A DNA stretch of 38,058 nucleotides from a bacterium (lineage in GTDB: Bacteria > Electryoneota > Electryoneia > Electryoneales > Electryoneaceae): the NCBI GenBank assembly GCA_028278125.1, contig JANQEY010000045.1, positions 1 through 38,058 of the forward strand, read 5' to 3'. The notes below the pieces were generated by a model that ran no database searches, was not told where the DNA came from, and saw nothing but the letters and a program-made list of their open reading frames with translations. The position numbers and the translations under genes are program-made. Positions 8,254-18,312 of the stretch are shown here, in pieces (position 1 is the first letter of the stretch; each line of letters begins with the position of its first letter).

Positions 8254-11200
8254 TTATTTCATTAAAACAACTTTCCTTATCTCGTCCAGCTTGCCACTAA
8301 CATTTGTATGTATAAAATATACCCCACTGGTCAGGTTTGAACCGTCGAGTATAAAACTGTGATAACCGGCAGTAACCTGGTTGTTCACGAGGACGTCTAC
8401 CTGCTGACCAAGGATGTTAAAGACATTTATTTTCAGGAATGAAGATTCAGGCAGCCCGATATTGATAGTCGTGGTTGGATTAAACGGATTTGGATATGGG
8501 TTCTCAACGAAATAATCAGACGGCAAGGCTGATTCAGTTTCTTCAGCACTTGTTTCGTCTATCTCTAAAAAGTCTGTCAGAATCCAGCCGTCATTGCCGG
8601 TCATATTAGCTACAGCCGCACCGGGCAATGGCAGCTTGGTAAACAGGAAGCTGTCTTCGGCATACACTTCATCCGTTTCGAAATCCCCTACACGAGCGAT
8701 ATATGTATATATCCCATTTGGTGCCCAGGGTGGGACTAACTGGTTTGGTGAAGCGGCTATATCATATCCAGGTAGCAGTCCAAAACCGGTATAAACGTCG
8801 AGCGGTTCAAAAGTAGAACTATCCGGTAGAATTAATGCAGTCCAAGCATCGAATATCATTAAAAGATCGCCATCATTTTCAACAGACACATCCCAACGGA
8901 AATTTCCACCATCAGGTTCAATTATAACCGGATCTTCCCAGGGATTAGCTGTTACATCAAGACTTGCAACCGGTAATTCATTTCGGTACCAGGAGATTTT
9001 TGTACCAATAGAGGTAATTAAATCTAAGCTTCCATTTCCATCAATATAGGCAAAGGATATCCCGTTAACTGATGAACAAATATATGGCTCAAGACTGAAG
9101 GTACCTAATCCATCAGTGTTTTTATACCAGGCCAGTTGAGATCCAAATTGTCCAAAAATATTACCTGCAATGTCATTATCTCCATCATTATCAATATCGG
9201 AACTAACTATTCCTGAACCTCCCCAATACCCACCATCTATCTGTTCTCCTTCTCCGAAATCGCCGGCACCATCCTGATTTTCATACCACCAAATTCCATT
9301 GAGTTCAGGCAATCGCATAAAAAACATTGGAAAATATGATGCTATAACATCATTATCTCCATCTCCATCCAGATCAGCACTATATACTGCATTGGCACCA
9401 GCTAAACTGTTAGAATTAATGTAATTTCTAGGGCCAAAGGTCCCCAATCCATCAGTGTTCTCATACCAGCCAACTGCACTGTTATACTCTTCTTGCCACC
9501 ATGGACCGACATATTCAAGATAATTGCCCGCAGCGAGAGCATCTAAATCACCATCACCATCCAGATCGACACTGAATACGGACATGGCGCCCCATAAGTC
9601 ATCTATAAGTTGCCCTGTCCCGAAATCCCCTAAACCATCAGTATTCTCATACCAAACTATTGAATGATCCAGATAGGACGCCGACAAAACATCGCTGTCG
9701 CCATCGCCATCAATATCACTACAATAAACAGATTTCGCGCCTTCCGCGTCATAGGTGATGACCCTTTGTGACCATTGGTTGCCAAGACCATCCATATTTT
9801 CGTACCAGGCAATTTTATCGGCATCATAGGAGGCGGCTACAACATCAAAGTCGCCATCACCATCAATATCCGTGCTGAAAACACATCTGGCGCCAAAAGC
9901 TACATCGGAAATTATGCGCTGGTTGTTGAATGTTCCTAGCCCATCAACATTTTCATACCATACGATTTTATTGTCATTTGATAATGCGGATACAATATCT
10001 TCATCACCATCACCATCTAAATCTGCACAAAAAACAGAGGAGGCTCCATCTACTTCTGGTATTAATCTCTTCGGCTCACTAAAAAAACCTTGTCCATTTG
10101 TATTCTCAAACCAGTTTATCATATCAGTTCCATGCGAAAAGTCGGGATGATTTGATGAAGCAAGAACATCATTGTCACCATCACCGTCCAGATCATCGCT
10201 ATAAACAAAATTTACTCCTGATATCTCAGAGCTTAAATATGAGATCGGGCCGAAATTACCGAAGCTATCTGTATTTTCAAACCAAGCAATAGTATTATCA
10301 TCACTAGAGGCTGAAAGGACATCATTATCCCCATCACCATCAAGATCTGAGCTATATACCGAATTGGCACCTATAGCATCATCGTAAATTAGTTCTGCAA
10401 AAACAAAATCACCTAAACCATCTGAATTTGAATACCATACAATGCTACTATCATCTTCCAGGGCTGAAAGCACATCAAAATCTCCATCACCATTCAAATC
10501 TGCGCTGAATACTGACCGCGCCCCATCAGCATCTAGAGAAATAATCTGTTCTGTTCCGAAGGTTCCTAATCCATCAGTATTTTCAAACCAGACAATTTTA
10601 TCATCTAGATCGCAAGCAGCCAACACATCATTGTCTCCATCTCCATCAAGGTCAGCACAAAAAACGGATTCAGCCCCATCGGCACTGGTTGATAGTACCT
10701 GGTGAAGCTCGAATACTCCATTTCCATCAACATTTTCGTACCAGGTTATTTCATCACCGTGATAAGCTGCAGAGACAACATCATTGTCCCCATCGCCATC
10801 AAGATCAGTACTAAAAACAAAACTGGCACCGTTTACATCGGATGCAATAACCTGTTGTGGTCCAAAGCTTCCATAACCATCCAGGTTTTCATACCAGGCG
10901 ATTTTATCGTCATAATATGATGCAGAAAGAACATCGATATCACCATCGTTATCAATATCCACACAGAATACTGCTTCAGCCCCGTTTACTTCCTGGGAAA
11001 TGGTAATATGAAGACCAAAATTTACTTGATCACCCGGGTTTCTTAACCAGAAAATCTCGTTATCACCGAACGATGCTGCAACAACATCTTTATCACCATC
11101 TCCATCCAGATCTGATGAAACTACACATCGTATATCATTCATCGGACCAGTCACACGGATTTCATCGCTGAATGTAGTTTGCGCGGATGTTGTATTTGCT

Positions 11201-11271
11201 GATGCAGAAATCAACAAAATCAGCAACAGGGATAAGTTGCTCAATGGTATGAAATGATTTTCGAACTTCAT
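8254..11271 (-). CDS. Secreted 14-blade FG-GAP/VCBS propeller protein with T9SS sorting domain
   Basis: 1005 residues; ATG at 11271 follows GGGGGAACGA. The signal peptide covers about 1-30 (ANTTSAQ). Thirteen clear blade repeats and one weaker one (YIDGNGSLDLI) make fourteen, ending near residue 768. Blade 7 has a long loop with two histidines (NHPDFSHGTDM), blade 11 an aromatic loop (YVGPWWQEEY), and blade 12 a loop with MFFMRLPELNG. A beta-sandwich region (about 769-880) and the T9SS type A domain starting YPNPFNPTTTI (about 925), ending IRKVVLMK, follow. A conserved promoter box lies 55-90 bases upstream. Surface display through T9SS is inferred from the family. Confidence 0.95.
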   Translation of the reverse strand: MKFENHFIPLSNLSLLLILLISASANTTSAQTTFSDEIRVTGPMNDIRCVVSSDLDGDGDKDVVAASFGDNEIFWLRNPGDQVNFGLHITISQEVNGAEAVFCVDIDNDGDIDVLSASYYDDKIAWYENLDGYGSFGPQQVIASDVNGASFVFSTDLDGDGDNDVVSAAYHGDEITWYENVDGNGVFELHQVLSTSADGAESVFCADLDGDGDNDVLAACDLDDKIVWFENTDGLGTFGTEQIISLDADGARSVFSADLNGDGDFDVLSALEDDSSIVWYSNSDGLGDFVFAELIYDDAIGANSVYSSDLDGDGDNDVLSASSDDNTIAWFENTDSFGNFGPISYLSSEISGVNFVYSDDLDGDGDNDVLASSNHPDFSHGTDMINWFENTNGQGFFSEPKRLIPEVDGASSVFCADLDGDGDEDIVSALSNDNKIVWYENVDGLGTFNNQRIISDVAFGARCVFSTDIDGDGDFDVVAASYDADKIAWYENMDGLGNQWSQRVITYDAEGAKSVYCSDIDGDGDSDVLSASYLDHSIVWYENTDGLGDFGTGQLIDDLWGAMSVFSVDLDGDGDLDALAAGNYLEYVGPWWQEEYNSAVGWYENTDGLGTFGPRNYINSNSLAGANAVYSADLDGDGDNDVIASYFPMFFMRLPELNGIWWYENQDGAGDFGEGEQIDGGYWGGSGIVSSDIDNDGDNDIAGNIFGQFGSQLAWYKNTDGLGTFSLEPYICSSVNGISFAYIDGNGSLDLITSIGTKISWYRNELPVASLDVTANPWEDPVIIEPDGGNFRWDVSVENDGDLLMIFDAWTALILPDSSTFEPLDVYTGFGLLPGYDIAASPNQLVPPWAPNGIYTYIARVGDFETDEVYAEDSFLFTKLPLPGAAVANMTGNDGWILTDFLEIDETSAEETESALPSDYFVENPYPNPFNPTTTINIGLPESSFLKINVFNILGQQVDVLVNNQVTAGYHSFILDGSNLTSGVYFIHTNVSGKLDEIRKVVLMK

Positions 11272-11324
11272 TCGTTCCCCCTTACATGAACGACAATATT
11301 CTCAAATCCTGCTGAAGGTTAATT

Positions 11325-11360
11325 CTAAATATACAAAATTATACAGCATATTTGTTAGTA
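11325..11360 (-). promoter_or_regulatory. Conserved propeller-gene promoter box
   Basis: On the minus strand it reads TACTAACAAATATG then TGTATAATTTTGTATATTTAG, ending about 55 bases before the start at 11271. The same arrangement is found at 5685-5720 and, less exactly, at 21815-21852 before another propeller gene. TATATTT resembles the FCB -7 element. Confidence 0.55.
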
Positions 11361-11459
11361 TTTGTTAAGAATTGACCAATTTTTTAAGATAACCAGGTTT
11401 ATCGTATCTGGAGTGATACAACTCACTTATGAAGATTTTCCAGGTGTGGTATCCGTTAT

Positions 11460-12692
11460 TCAGGCGGATTTTACCTTCTCCGACACTTTTATCTGCAGGC
11501 AGATAAAGAATCCGATAAATGCGATGGCTCCAGCGAGGATAAAGACCCAGCGGAAACCGTATACCTCCCAGATATAACCGGAGAGGACGGGTAACGACAT
11601 GGCAACAACGTGGTCGATGGTTATTCCCATGGAGATGGTCGGCGTGATGTCTGCAGGATCTTCTGCAATTTTCTGCAGGTAGGTGGTTCGTGCCATTCGT
11701 AACGCGAAGAGGATGCTGTCGAGGATATAGGTTGCATACAGCATATACAACGCCCACGGCGCGGGGAATATATCTGTGGCGAAGGCATAGGTCAGGCAGA
11801 TCATCAACAACAGGATTTCATCGATTGCGAGTACTTTCCGCTCACCAAACCAGTCGATCACTTCACCGAGTAGGGGACGGAATATCACACCCAACGTTGA
11901 TGCGATAAAATACAGGAGCGCAATTGTCGAAACCGAAACATCATGGAGTGAAACAAGAACCCATGCACCAAAGGCAAGAAAAATCTGTTTTCGGATACCG
12001 AAAAGGGCACTGATGGCATAGAAGATTGAATATTTTTTCCTGAAGACTATTTTTCTCGATGGAGGATCACCCTGCCCGATGGACAACCGCATATAGAACA
12101 ACCCGGCAACAAGACCGCACCCGGCAGCGATATAAAAGAACACGTCATACTTGTCACCGATCAGCTTTGCCAGCAGGAAAATTACGCCCACACCGATGAT
12201 AGTCCCGAGGTTTCGTGCCCCGCCAAACTGGCCGAGACGTTTTCCCTCTCCCCCCTGTTTTGCCAGCTTTAGACCTATCGGTCCTTCCACGGCAAAGATG
12301 ATATGATCACCCAGCGACCAGACAACTATCCAGACAACCAGCAGTGATATTCCCGGCGACAGGTATCCCAGCCCGAACGCTCCCAGTGCTGTTGCCAGCA
12401 TCGCCAAAGCTGCCATCTGGGTTTCTCGGAGACGGGTTAATAATATTCCCGCGACAAACATCATTAAAAAGCCGGGAAGTTCGCGGGGAAATTCCAGCCA
12501 GCCTCGTCCTTCAGCACCAAGATTATGGACGTCCTGGAGGTAGTTATTGAGCGTAGCAACAAATATCCCGCCCGCTGCTCCAAAAAAGAGGGTAGCCAGC
12601 AGAGCTTTGATCAGCTCTGAGCGACCGTCTGCAGGTTTAATCTCCGACGGTTCAGGTAATGGTACTCTTGGACTGGGGACAGGGTCGTGCAT
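11460..12692 (-). CDS. Major facilitator superfamily transporter
   Basis: 410 residues with about twelve predicted hydrophobic segments, for example LIKALLATLFFGAAGGIFVA, FLMMFVAGILL, LLVVWIVVWSLG and VFILAGAIAFIGFFI. The glycine-rich first helix, the RLGQFGGARNLG loop after the fifth segment, and the central GQGDPPSRKIVFRKK loop fit a two-fold six-helix MFS fold. The substrate cannot be read from the sequence. It starts seven bases after the TetR stop without a strong ribosome binding site, so translation is probably coupled. The neighbouring repressor suggests an efflux role. A decayed copy of its 3' end lies at 5819-5902. Confidence 0.9.
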   Translation of the reverse strand: MHDPVPSPRVPLPEPSEIKPADGRSELIKALLATLFFGAAGGIFVATLNNYLQDVHNLGAEGRGWLEFPRELPGFLMMFVAGILLTRLRETQMAALAMLATALGAFGLGYLSPGISLLVVWIVVWSLGDHIIFAVEGPIGLKLAKQGGEGKRLGQFGGARNLGTIIGVGVIFLLAKLIGDKYDVFFYIAAGCGLVAGLFYMRLSIGQGDPPSRKIVFRKKYSIFYAISALFGIRKQIFLAFGAWVLVSLHDVSVSTIALLYFIASTLGVIFRPLLGEVIDWFGERKVLAIDEILLLMICLTYAFATDIFPAPWALYMLYATYILDSILFALRMARTTYLQKIAEDPADITPTISMGITIDHVVAMSLPVLSGYIWEVYGFRWVFILAGAIAFIGFFICLQIKVSEKVKSA

Positions 12693-12698
12693 AGGCTG

Positions 12699-13316
12699 TT
12701 AAAGTTTTAGATGCGATTTGTCTTCGATCCTGGATGTGAACAAGCCATATTCAAGCATATCAAGTATTGAATCTAGCCTGTTGGCGAACTTTGCTTTTAC
12801 TTCCGGAAATTCGGCGCATTCACCAAGCATCATGTCGCACAGATGTGAATAAATAACCAGTGATTCGATGTTGAAGGCAATTGAAAGTGAATCGGGACCA
12901 CGCAGCTGACCGTCCGCGATCATTTTATCCAAACGGTCGAGGATATCCGTAGGGAACATGCTCGATTCCAGAAACGATCCGTATTCCTCACCCTTCTCAA
13001 AAGTAGTCAACATCAGGAATCTAAGTAGAAGTGGATTATTGCCGATGATTTCATCGAGAATAATCACCATTTGACGGATATATTGACGCGGATCTTCAAT
13101 CTCACCGATGGAATATTGCAGGGATCCGATCATTCCGACAATTTTATCCTCGACAACTTCCCTGAACAGCCTTTCCTTGTTTACAAAATGATGACGCACT
13201 ACCGCCGCATCTACATCTGCACGTGCCGCAACAGCTTCCAGGCTTGAGCGTTCAAACCCGTTTAAAGCGAATTCTTCAAAAGCTGAAGTGAGTATTCGTG
13301 GACGTTCATCTGTCAT
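12699..13316 (-). CDS. TetR/AcrR-family transcriptional regulator
   Basis: 205 residues; ATG at 13316 after GGGGG. The N-terminal HTH (about 6-52) has the family pattern: AFEEFALNGFERSSLEAVAARADVD, then a recognition helix ending VRHHFVNKERLFREVV. The remainder is the helical ligand-binding and dimerisation part. It is first in a two-gene operon with the MFS transporter, the usual arrangement for a local repressor of an efflux gene that responds to a compound the pump exports. The ligand is unknown. Confidence 0.92.
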   Translation of the reverse strand: MTDERPRILTSAFEEFALNGFERSSLEAVAARADVDAAVVRHHFVNKERLFREVVEDKIVGMIGSLQYSIGEIEDPRQYIRQMVIILDEIIGNNPLLLRFLMLTTFEKGEEYGSFLESSMFPTDILDRLDKMIADGQLRGPDSLSIAFNIESLVIYSHLCDMMLGECAEFPEVKAKFANRLDSILDMLEYGLFTSRIEDKSHLKL

Positions 13317-13392
13317 TTGAAACCCCCGGATTTACTCTATTTGATAAGCAAAAGCACCTGATTTTGAACATACTGAGTAAACAGTGTAACCA

Positions 13393-13404
13393 GAACAAAT
13401 GTTC
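13393..13404. promoter_or_regulatory. Short palindrome upstream of tetR-MFS, possible operator
   Basis: GAACA-aa-TGTTC is a perfect inverted repeat about 77 bases upstream of the TetR start at 13316. It is short and could occur by chance; an operator role is a guess from its position. Confidence 0.25.
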
Positions 13405-13443
13405 CTGACAAGATGAGGGCGATAATTATCCGCTGTGATAAAT

Positions 13444-13558
13444 CCTTTTCGGAAAGTATTCACAGAGCGTCATTGCGAATGAAATGCGGCAATCTCCTGT
13501 ATGTTCACGAGATCGCTTCGTTCCTCGCGATGACGTTGTTGTCCTAATACCGAAAAGG
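13444..13558. mobile_element. MITE-like palindromic element with inverted flanks
   Basis: The core 13468-13535 is a long imperfect palindrome: CGTCATTGCGAATGAA on the left, TTCCTCGCGATGACG on the right, with inner CAATCTC and GAGATCG arms. The outer flanks CCTTTTCGG (13444-13452) and CCGAAAAGG (13550-13558) are also inverted. It resembles the CGTCATTGCGAG-type repeats scattered through many bacterial genomes. It has no coding capacity. It sits between the end of the outer membrane gene and the tetR promoter region. Confidence 0.6.
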
Positions 13559-13563
13559 TATTA
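13547..13563 (-). terminator. Hairpin at the end of the RND operon
   Basis: AATACC and GGTATT pair around a five-base loop, overlapping the stop of the outer membrane gene at 13561. No T-run follows on the minus strand, so termination is uncertain. Confidence 0.3.
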
Positions 13564-14757
13564 AAAATAAACTGTCGCTCGTGCTGTCAGGCTATATAAT
13601 CCAGGCGGGAACTGGCTTTCGTCATCGCCGAATGTCATCGCGCTAAAAATTGTCAGGTCGGCATTCTGGGCCAGACTGTAATCCAGTCGAGGATTGATGA
13701 CATACCCTCCATCCAGTCCCCCGAAACCATATATACTGCCATTGAGCAGATCCGTTAGATCATGCCTCAAGCCCGCCATGAACATCACCTGGCTGACCGG
13801 TTCTCCAAAGAAGATGTTTTCTATCCAGTTCTCCAACGGATATGGTTTTTCGTCCTCACCCCGTCCGTTGTATTGACCCTCGAGGATGACATACAGTCCG
13901 TTTTCAAGTGTATAATCGATACCAGCAACAGCCCTGATAAAATCATCCTCTTCTTTCAAACTATCAAGCTGGCTGAAAGTGTTATAGTTGCCTTCAAACC
14001 AAGCGCCAAGCCCAAGCAGCTCACCACTGAATTCAAGACCGACAGCCCGGCGTCGCTGCTTTCTTATCAGGCCATCCTTGAAGACATTTACCGCTGTTGA
14101 ATCGGTCACTTCATGGAGAGTCAGCGCAACGTCGTACCCTATAGCTGAAATATGTGTGCCGATACGGACAGCATAACCGGTAGTCTCAAGGTCATCATCC
14201 GGGGCAGCAATCAGGCTAAGCTGTCCCCCAATACCCCAGTAATAATCCAGCCTTATTGCCGTTACACCCTCTTTTTCGTAGGTCGGATCGAGAATGTTTT
14301 TCCGGTGAAAAAGATCGGTGGGATTGGAACTGTATGCCGGTCCCCAACTCAGTTGCTGCTTACCTGCACGGATGCGAAACGAATTCTTTTTCCAGGATAA
14401 ATAAGCATTGTCAACATATATCCTGTTCGGATCAAAGGTTATGGTTGTGGGAACGTCAAACTGTTCCATCTGGTTAACTATTGATTTTGGAAGATATGGA
14501 CGAACGTCGCGAGTGATCGGCCCGTGATATACCAGGAAATTGACATTTCCCTTAAACCGTAACTGGTCACTGCTTTTACCGGTGTCAAAATCCAGGCGTA
14601 GTTTTGACGCGTCTAGCATCGCCTCCTCAACTTCTTCCGTATAATCCACCTGGAAAGTGTGCTCGTAATAACCGTTGATTTGAATATCAGCGGCAAAAAT
14701 GCAACCGCTGAACAATGCGATAATCATTAGAAAAACAGTCTTAATCGTATATCTCAT
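13561..14757 (-). CDS. Outer membrane beta-barrel protein of an RND-linked operon
   Basis: 398 residues. The frame opens with GTG at 14760, but ATG at 14757 has the better spacing (GAGG, five bases). A signal peptide (about 1-22) ends GCIFAADIQ; the cysteine leaves a lipoprotein possible but less likely. The rest alternates polar and aromatic residues in beta strands (LRLDFDTG, FRIRAGKQQLSWGP, GLYVILEGQYNGRG) and ends with phenylalanine (TARATVYF), the usual barrel insertion signal. It resembles DUF1302/alginate-export-type barrels found beside MMPL transporters. It is last in the TetR-RND-LolA-like operon and probably forms the outer membrane part of that export route. The substrate is unknown. 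Confidence 0.8.
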   Translation of the reverse strand: MRYTIKTVFLMIIALFSGCIFAADIQINGYYEHTFQVDYTEEVEEAMLDASKLRLDFDTGKSSDQLRFKGNVNFLVYHGPITRDVRPYLPKSIVNQMEQFDVPTTITFDPNRIYVDNAYLSWKKNSFRIRAGKQQLSWGPAYSSNPTDLFHRKNILDPTYEKEGVTAIRLDYYWGIGGQLSLIAAPDDDLETTGYAVRIGTHISAIGYDVALTLHEVTDSTAVNVFKDGLIRKQRRRAVGLEFSGELLGLGAWFEGNYNTFSQLDSLKEEDDFIRAVAGIDYTLENGLYVILEGQYNGRGEDEKPYPLENWIENIFFGEPVSQVMFMAGLRHDLTDLLNGSIYGFGGLDGGYVINPRLDYSLAQNADLTIFSAMTFGDDESQFPPGLYSLTARATVYF

Positions 14758-14792
14758 CACTACCTCGAATTCCGTGTTGATTACAGGTAATT

Positions 14793-15566
14793 CTAATCCG
14801 ACAGGGCTTCAATTGTGAATAACGATGCGCCAGGATCATCCCTGTAGGAAATTGACAGGTATTCCATAACTGTCCTTGATCCTTCACGGTTATTTACCAT
14901 CTCCATCACCATGGCAGTCTTACGATCTTCTACCCTCTTATAATCACGGATATAGAGGGTTTTGATCAAACCATCTTCATCATAATATTCAATCAACCGG
15001 CTCATATGATCCTCCAGACTTGTCCAGACATAGAGGAATTCATACGAAGGACCACTTTCAGTGGGGACACATTTCAACTTGACACACTCAACACCCTCGA
15101 CTTTATCTTTAAATAGAACTTCCGCGGTGTAGTCCTCGACCATATCACCCTGAGAAAGATCCTCATAAGAGAAATCTGAACCCATCGCGCTTTCTCTTCG
15201 TTTATGACCGGTAAAATGGCGGGTAACGTCACGCCTGTTCATGTAATACCAGATATTGTCCCCACCATCCCTGTGCAGGATCTTGTCACCCTTCACACGT
15301 GCTGGATTAGTATATTCCATCAAGGTCAAATCACCAAATTCATCAGTCCAGATATCCATCTCGAGCACGCGTTCACTTCCGCTGGATGTGGTAATCACCT
15401 GCCTCATGTTGCCAAATGAGTGCTGCACCTTTTCAGCTTTATCCATCCTCTCAAGCCACAGGTAGCCCTCATCTTCAGCGTAACTGAATTGAATAAGAAC
15501 AAGAATCATTACCGTGTAAATAAGACTCTTTACGATAAGATTTATTGAATTATTAATCCGTTTCAT
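14793..15566 (-). CDS. Outer membrane lipoprotein-sorting-like (LolA-fold) periplasmic protein
   Basis: 257 residues from ATG at 15566, which follows GTGAGG; a longer frame from 15626 has no better start. The start overlaps the RND gene's 3' end by 14 bases, so translation is coupled. A signal peptide (about 1-32) ends FSYAEDEG. The mature part has the LolA-like pattern: SSGSERVLEMDIW, LMEYTNPARVKGDKILHRD, NIWYYMNRRD, then VECVKLKCVPT, YIRDYKRVEDRKTAMVMEM. Proteins of this family are commonly encoded beside MMPL transporters and are thought to carry a lipid or lipoprotein across the periplasm. The role here is inferred from fold and neighbours. Confidence 0.85.
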   Translation of the reverse strand: MKRINNSINLIVKSLIYTVMILVLIQFSYAEDEGYLWLERMDKAEKVQHSFGNMRQVITTSSGSERVLEMDIWTDEFGDLTLMEYTNPARVKGDKILHRDGGDNIWYYMNRRDVTRHFTGHKRRESAMGSDFSYEDLSQGDMVEDYTAEVLFKDKVEGVECVKLKCVPTESGPSYEFLYVWTSLEDHMSRLIEYYDEDGLIKTLYIRDYKRVEDRKTAMVMEMVNNREGSRTVMEYLSISYRDDPGASLFTIEALSD

Positions 15567-18312
15567 TTTGAGCCTCACTGGTTTTATTACGTCCATAAAA
15601 AAGTCGTAAAACAGCCGGTAGCACAAATACCGATGTCACGAAACAGGCACCTACCCCCATGAATAACACCTGCCCGAAGCTTGCCATTCCCCGCATCTCG
15701 TAGAATGCTACACTGCCGAAACCAATCATGGTTGTCAGCGATGTCAGGAGTATTGCACGACCAACAAAACGAAAACTCTCGTATACCCGTTCGGTGCCCG
15801 TATCATTGACCTGGGTTTTAAAACGATGCAAAGCATGGACACCATCATCAATCCCGATACCGAGGATAATCGGCAATGCTATCAGGTTCATATAGTTGTA
15901 CTTCATCCCGATAAGATACATCAAACCAAGCATCGCAAGTGCACCGGTGACCAGGGGGATCATCGCCAGCAATCCCGAAAGGCCACGGAAATGAAGAAGC
16001 AGCAATACTGCAATAACTGCCAGCGCCAGCCAGGCAGCACGTCCACCCTCCTCAAGCGTTTTGTCCATCATCAGGAGAAAAAGCCGTTCTGTTCCGGAAA
16101 CATCAGGGTGAACTGATTCAGTCTGTTCGGCAAACCGTGTCAATTCCTTCTTATCATAAAGGTATTTCCGCGGGAATATATGCAGCAGGTATCCTTCTCC
16201 CTCTCTTGGAAGATGGGATTTCTTAATTACATCCGGGAGATCCTCAATACCAACAGGTGATGGATCCGCCATGCTGTAGACGTTTGTTGTTAATTTTTCA
16301 CCCCATTTTTCAGCCACATCTTCCGCGCGGTAATTATCAACTCCCTTCCGTAACATCGTGGCTAAACCTGGCAGAATCGCTGTAGTGTCTGTGGTATTGG
16401 TTTCAGAATCGTACCCGGTCATCTGGTCAATCACCTTGACAATCCTGTCCAGCCCGGCTGTGTAGGCCAGGTTGCTCATCAGGTCGAGGTTATCCCACAA
16501 CCGGTCGAGTTCGTCGGCAAGACGATCTGTGTCACCATCCTGCCATCCCGGCAAGGTTTGATGGAGAATATCCTGCCTCAGCTTTTTCAGGTGGGGAGTA
16601 TATTCCAGGACTCGATTTTCTGATGGTATAAAATCACTGATAGCTACAACTTCGCCAACCGTACCCTTTTTCCTCAGCTTTTCTTTCAGCTCACGACTCT
16701 GTTCCACGCTTTCAGTTATCAACCAGGCTGAATGGTCGGACAAGCCAAACCTTTTGGGAACTTCCCGCTGGAGTTCAACTGATTTTAATCCCTCGGCTTC
16801 AAGTTCGAGAAAATCATATTCAAATTTTATCTGGAACATCGCCCAGGCTGATGCTGCGATAATTAATAATGCAACAGGTATAAAAATTCCCGGTTTTTTC
16901 CAACCGGCGAGTGCCACATTTCCAATCCAGTCATAAGACTGTGTTCCTGACCAACCAGCTTTCTCTTTTGCAGCTTTATTCCCAACCTCCTGAACTTTTT
17001 TCGCGATCCTTTTTGCCCGTCTTCGTTCATGAAGGACAAGAAGTGATGGAAGAGTTAGAAATATCGTAAGCAGGGTAAGAATAACACCTGAGCCGGAAGC
17101 AACTCCAAACTCGAATATCCCTTTCATCTGGGCGATCATCAGGGTAAAAAACGCGATCGACGTTGTAAGTCCACCGGTGATAACACCTGTTCCAGTGTCA
17201 CTTAAAGTGATTTCCAACGCTTCTCGAACCTCCCTGCCATTGTTCATTTCCTCACCAAAGCGGGCTATCAGGTGAATGGAAAAATCTATTCCCAGTCCTA
17301 AAAGGATTAGCATAATCATGGCCGTAAAGAGGTTCAGGCTGCCAAACAGCAGGTACAACAATCCCAATGTCCAGATAATTCCCACCACCAGGGGGATAAG
17401 GGCAATGGCTGGCAAAGACCATGATTTAAAAGTGCGAGATAAGAGGATATAGATAAATATCAAAGCAGCAAGGGACAACAACTGGGTGTAGAATCCTACA
17501 CTGTGCATTTCATCTTCGCCAATCTTGCCCATGCCGGTAAGGTTAGCCTGTACATCAGGATAAACCGGATTCAGCACATCAACCAGTTTTTGTACCTCAT
17601 CAACAGTGATGAGTATTCCATTAAAATCCTCTGCGATATCAGCCACCGGCACACAGCTTATCAGCAGCATTTTGCGGTCAAGGGACAAATACCACGGTTC
17701 TCCCAGTGTAAATGCATCTACTGCTTCATCAATACTCGGGGCGTTCTTTCTGCCGGCAAGATTTGCGCTGAGAACCTCCAGCGACCTGGTCAGCCCAAGC
17801 AATCCTCGCGCAATCTCAGTCTCATCACGCTTCAGGTTGGATTCGCTCTCCGTATACTCCTTTTCGTAATCGTCATTCAAACCTTTGAAACTTCCCACCA
17901 GGGTTCTGTCGCTGTATATATCCAGGCTTCGTTTAAACAACCGGGATTTCATCATCAGGAAACCGTGATCGCGGATGTACTCCTCGGGAAGTTTTACCTG
18001 GATATTGTATAGCGATTCAAGTTTCTCCAGTTCGGGAACCAGGACTTCCGCCATCTCTACCATACTGCCACGTTCACCCTCAAGAACTATAACAATATTT
18101 GGTTCACCAAAACGAGCCTGAACTTCACGGTATGACTTGACTACAGGATGTTTCTCAGGTAACAGGTCTTTAAAGTTCAACCTCATTTCGAGATGGCTGG
18201 CCAGGCCGAGCATTACGATACTAATCAAAGAAACAATTAAAATAACCAGCCATGGACGATTAGCAGCGATATTGGCCAGTAGTCCAGCCCATGCTTTATT
18301 GGTTTTATTCAT
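15553..18312 (-). CDS. RND-superfamily (MMPL/HpnN-like) exporter
   Basis: 919 residues; ATG at 18312 follows GGGGGAAAAG and overlaps the tetR stop by eight bases. There are two similar halves. Each has one N-terminal membrane helix (about 19-38, and GIFIPVALLIIAASAWAMF), a large periplasmic domain (NFKDLLPEKHPVV starts the first), and a block of five membrane helices. The helix-4-type motifs GLGIDFSIHLIARF and GIGIDDGVHALHRF carry the acidic residues expected for proton coupling. This matches the COG1033/MMPL group, which moves lipids, hopanoids or hydrophobic compounds and does not need a separate adaptor protein. With the LolA-like protein and barrel it probably forms an envelope export path. 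Confidence 0.93.
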   Translation of the reverse strand: MNKTNKAWAGLLANIAANRPWLVILIVSLISIVMLGLASHLEMRLNFKDLLPEKHPVVKSYREVQARFGEPNIVIVLEGERGSMVEMAEVLVPELEKLESLYNIQVKLPEEYIRDHGFLMMKSRLFKRSLDIYSDRTLVGSFKGLNDDYEKEYTESESNLKRDETEIARGLLGLTRSLEVLSANLAGRKNAPSIDEAVDAFTLGEPWYLSLDRKMLLISCVPVADIAEDFNGILITVDEVQKLVDVLNPVYPDVQANLTGMGKIGEDEMHSVGFYTQLLSLAALIFIYILLSRTFKSWSLPAIALIPLVVGIIWTLGLLYLLFGSLNLFTAMIMLILLGLGIDFSIHLIARFGEEMNNGREVREALEITLSDTGTGVITGGLTTSIAFFTLMIAQMKGIFEFGVASGSGVILTLLTIFLTLPSLLVLHERRRAKRIAKKVQEVGNKAAKEKAGWSGTQSYDWIGNVALAGWKKPGIFIPVALLIIAASAWAMFQIKFEYDFLELEAEGLKSVELQREVPKRFGLSDHSAWLITESVEQSRELKEKLRKKGTVGEVVAISDFIPSENRVLEYTPHLKKLRQDILHQTLPGWQDGDTDRLADELDRLWDNLDLMSNLAYTAGLDRIVKVIDQMTGYDSETNTTDTTAILPGLATMLRKGVDNYRAEDVAEKWGEKLTTNVYSMADPSPVGIEDLPDVIKKSHLPREGEGYLLHIFPRKYLYDKKELTRFAEQTESVHPDVSGTERLFLLMMDKTLEEGGRAAWLALAVIAVLLLLHFRGLSGLLAMIPLVTGALAMLGLMYLIGMKYNYMNLIALPIILGIGIDDGVHALHRFKTQVNDTGTERVYESFRFVGRAILLTSLTTMIGFGSVAFYEMRGMASFGQVLFMGVGACFVTSVFVLPAVLRLFYGRNKTSEAQNETD

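Noticed and set aside
14757..14760. GTG at 14760 as start of the outer membrane gene
   Set aside because: The GAGG ribosome binding site would be only two bases from GTG; ATG at 14757 has normal spacing.
15567..15626. Longer LolA-like protein starting at 15626
   Set aside because: The extra 20 residues lie inside the RND gene and would put a charged stretch before the signal peptide. ATG at 15566 has a ribosome binding site.
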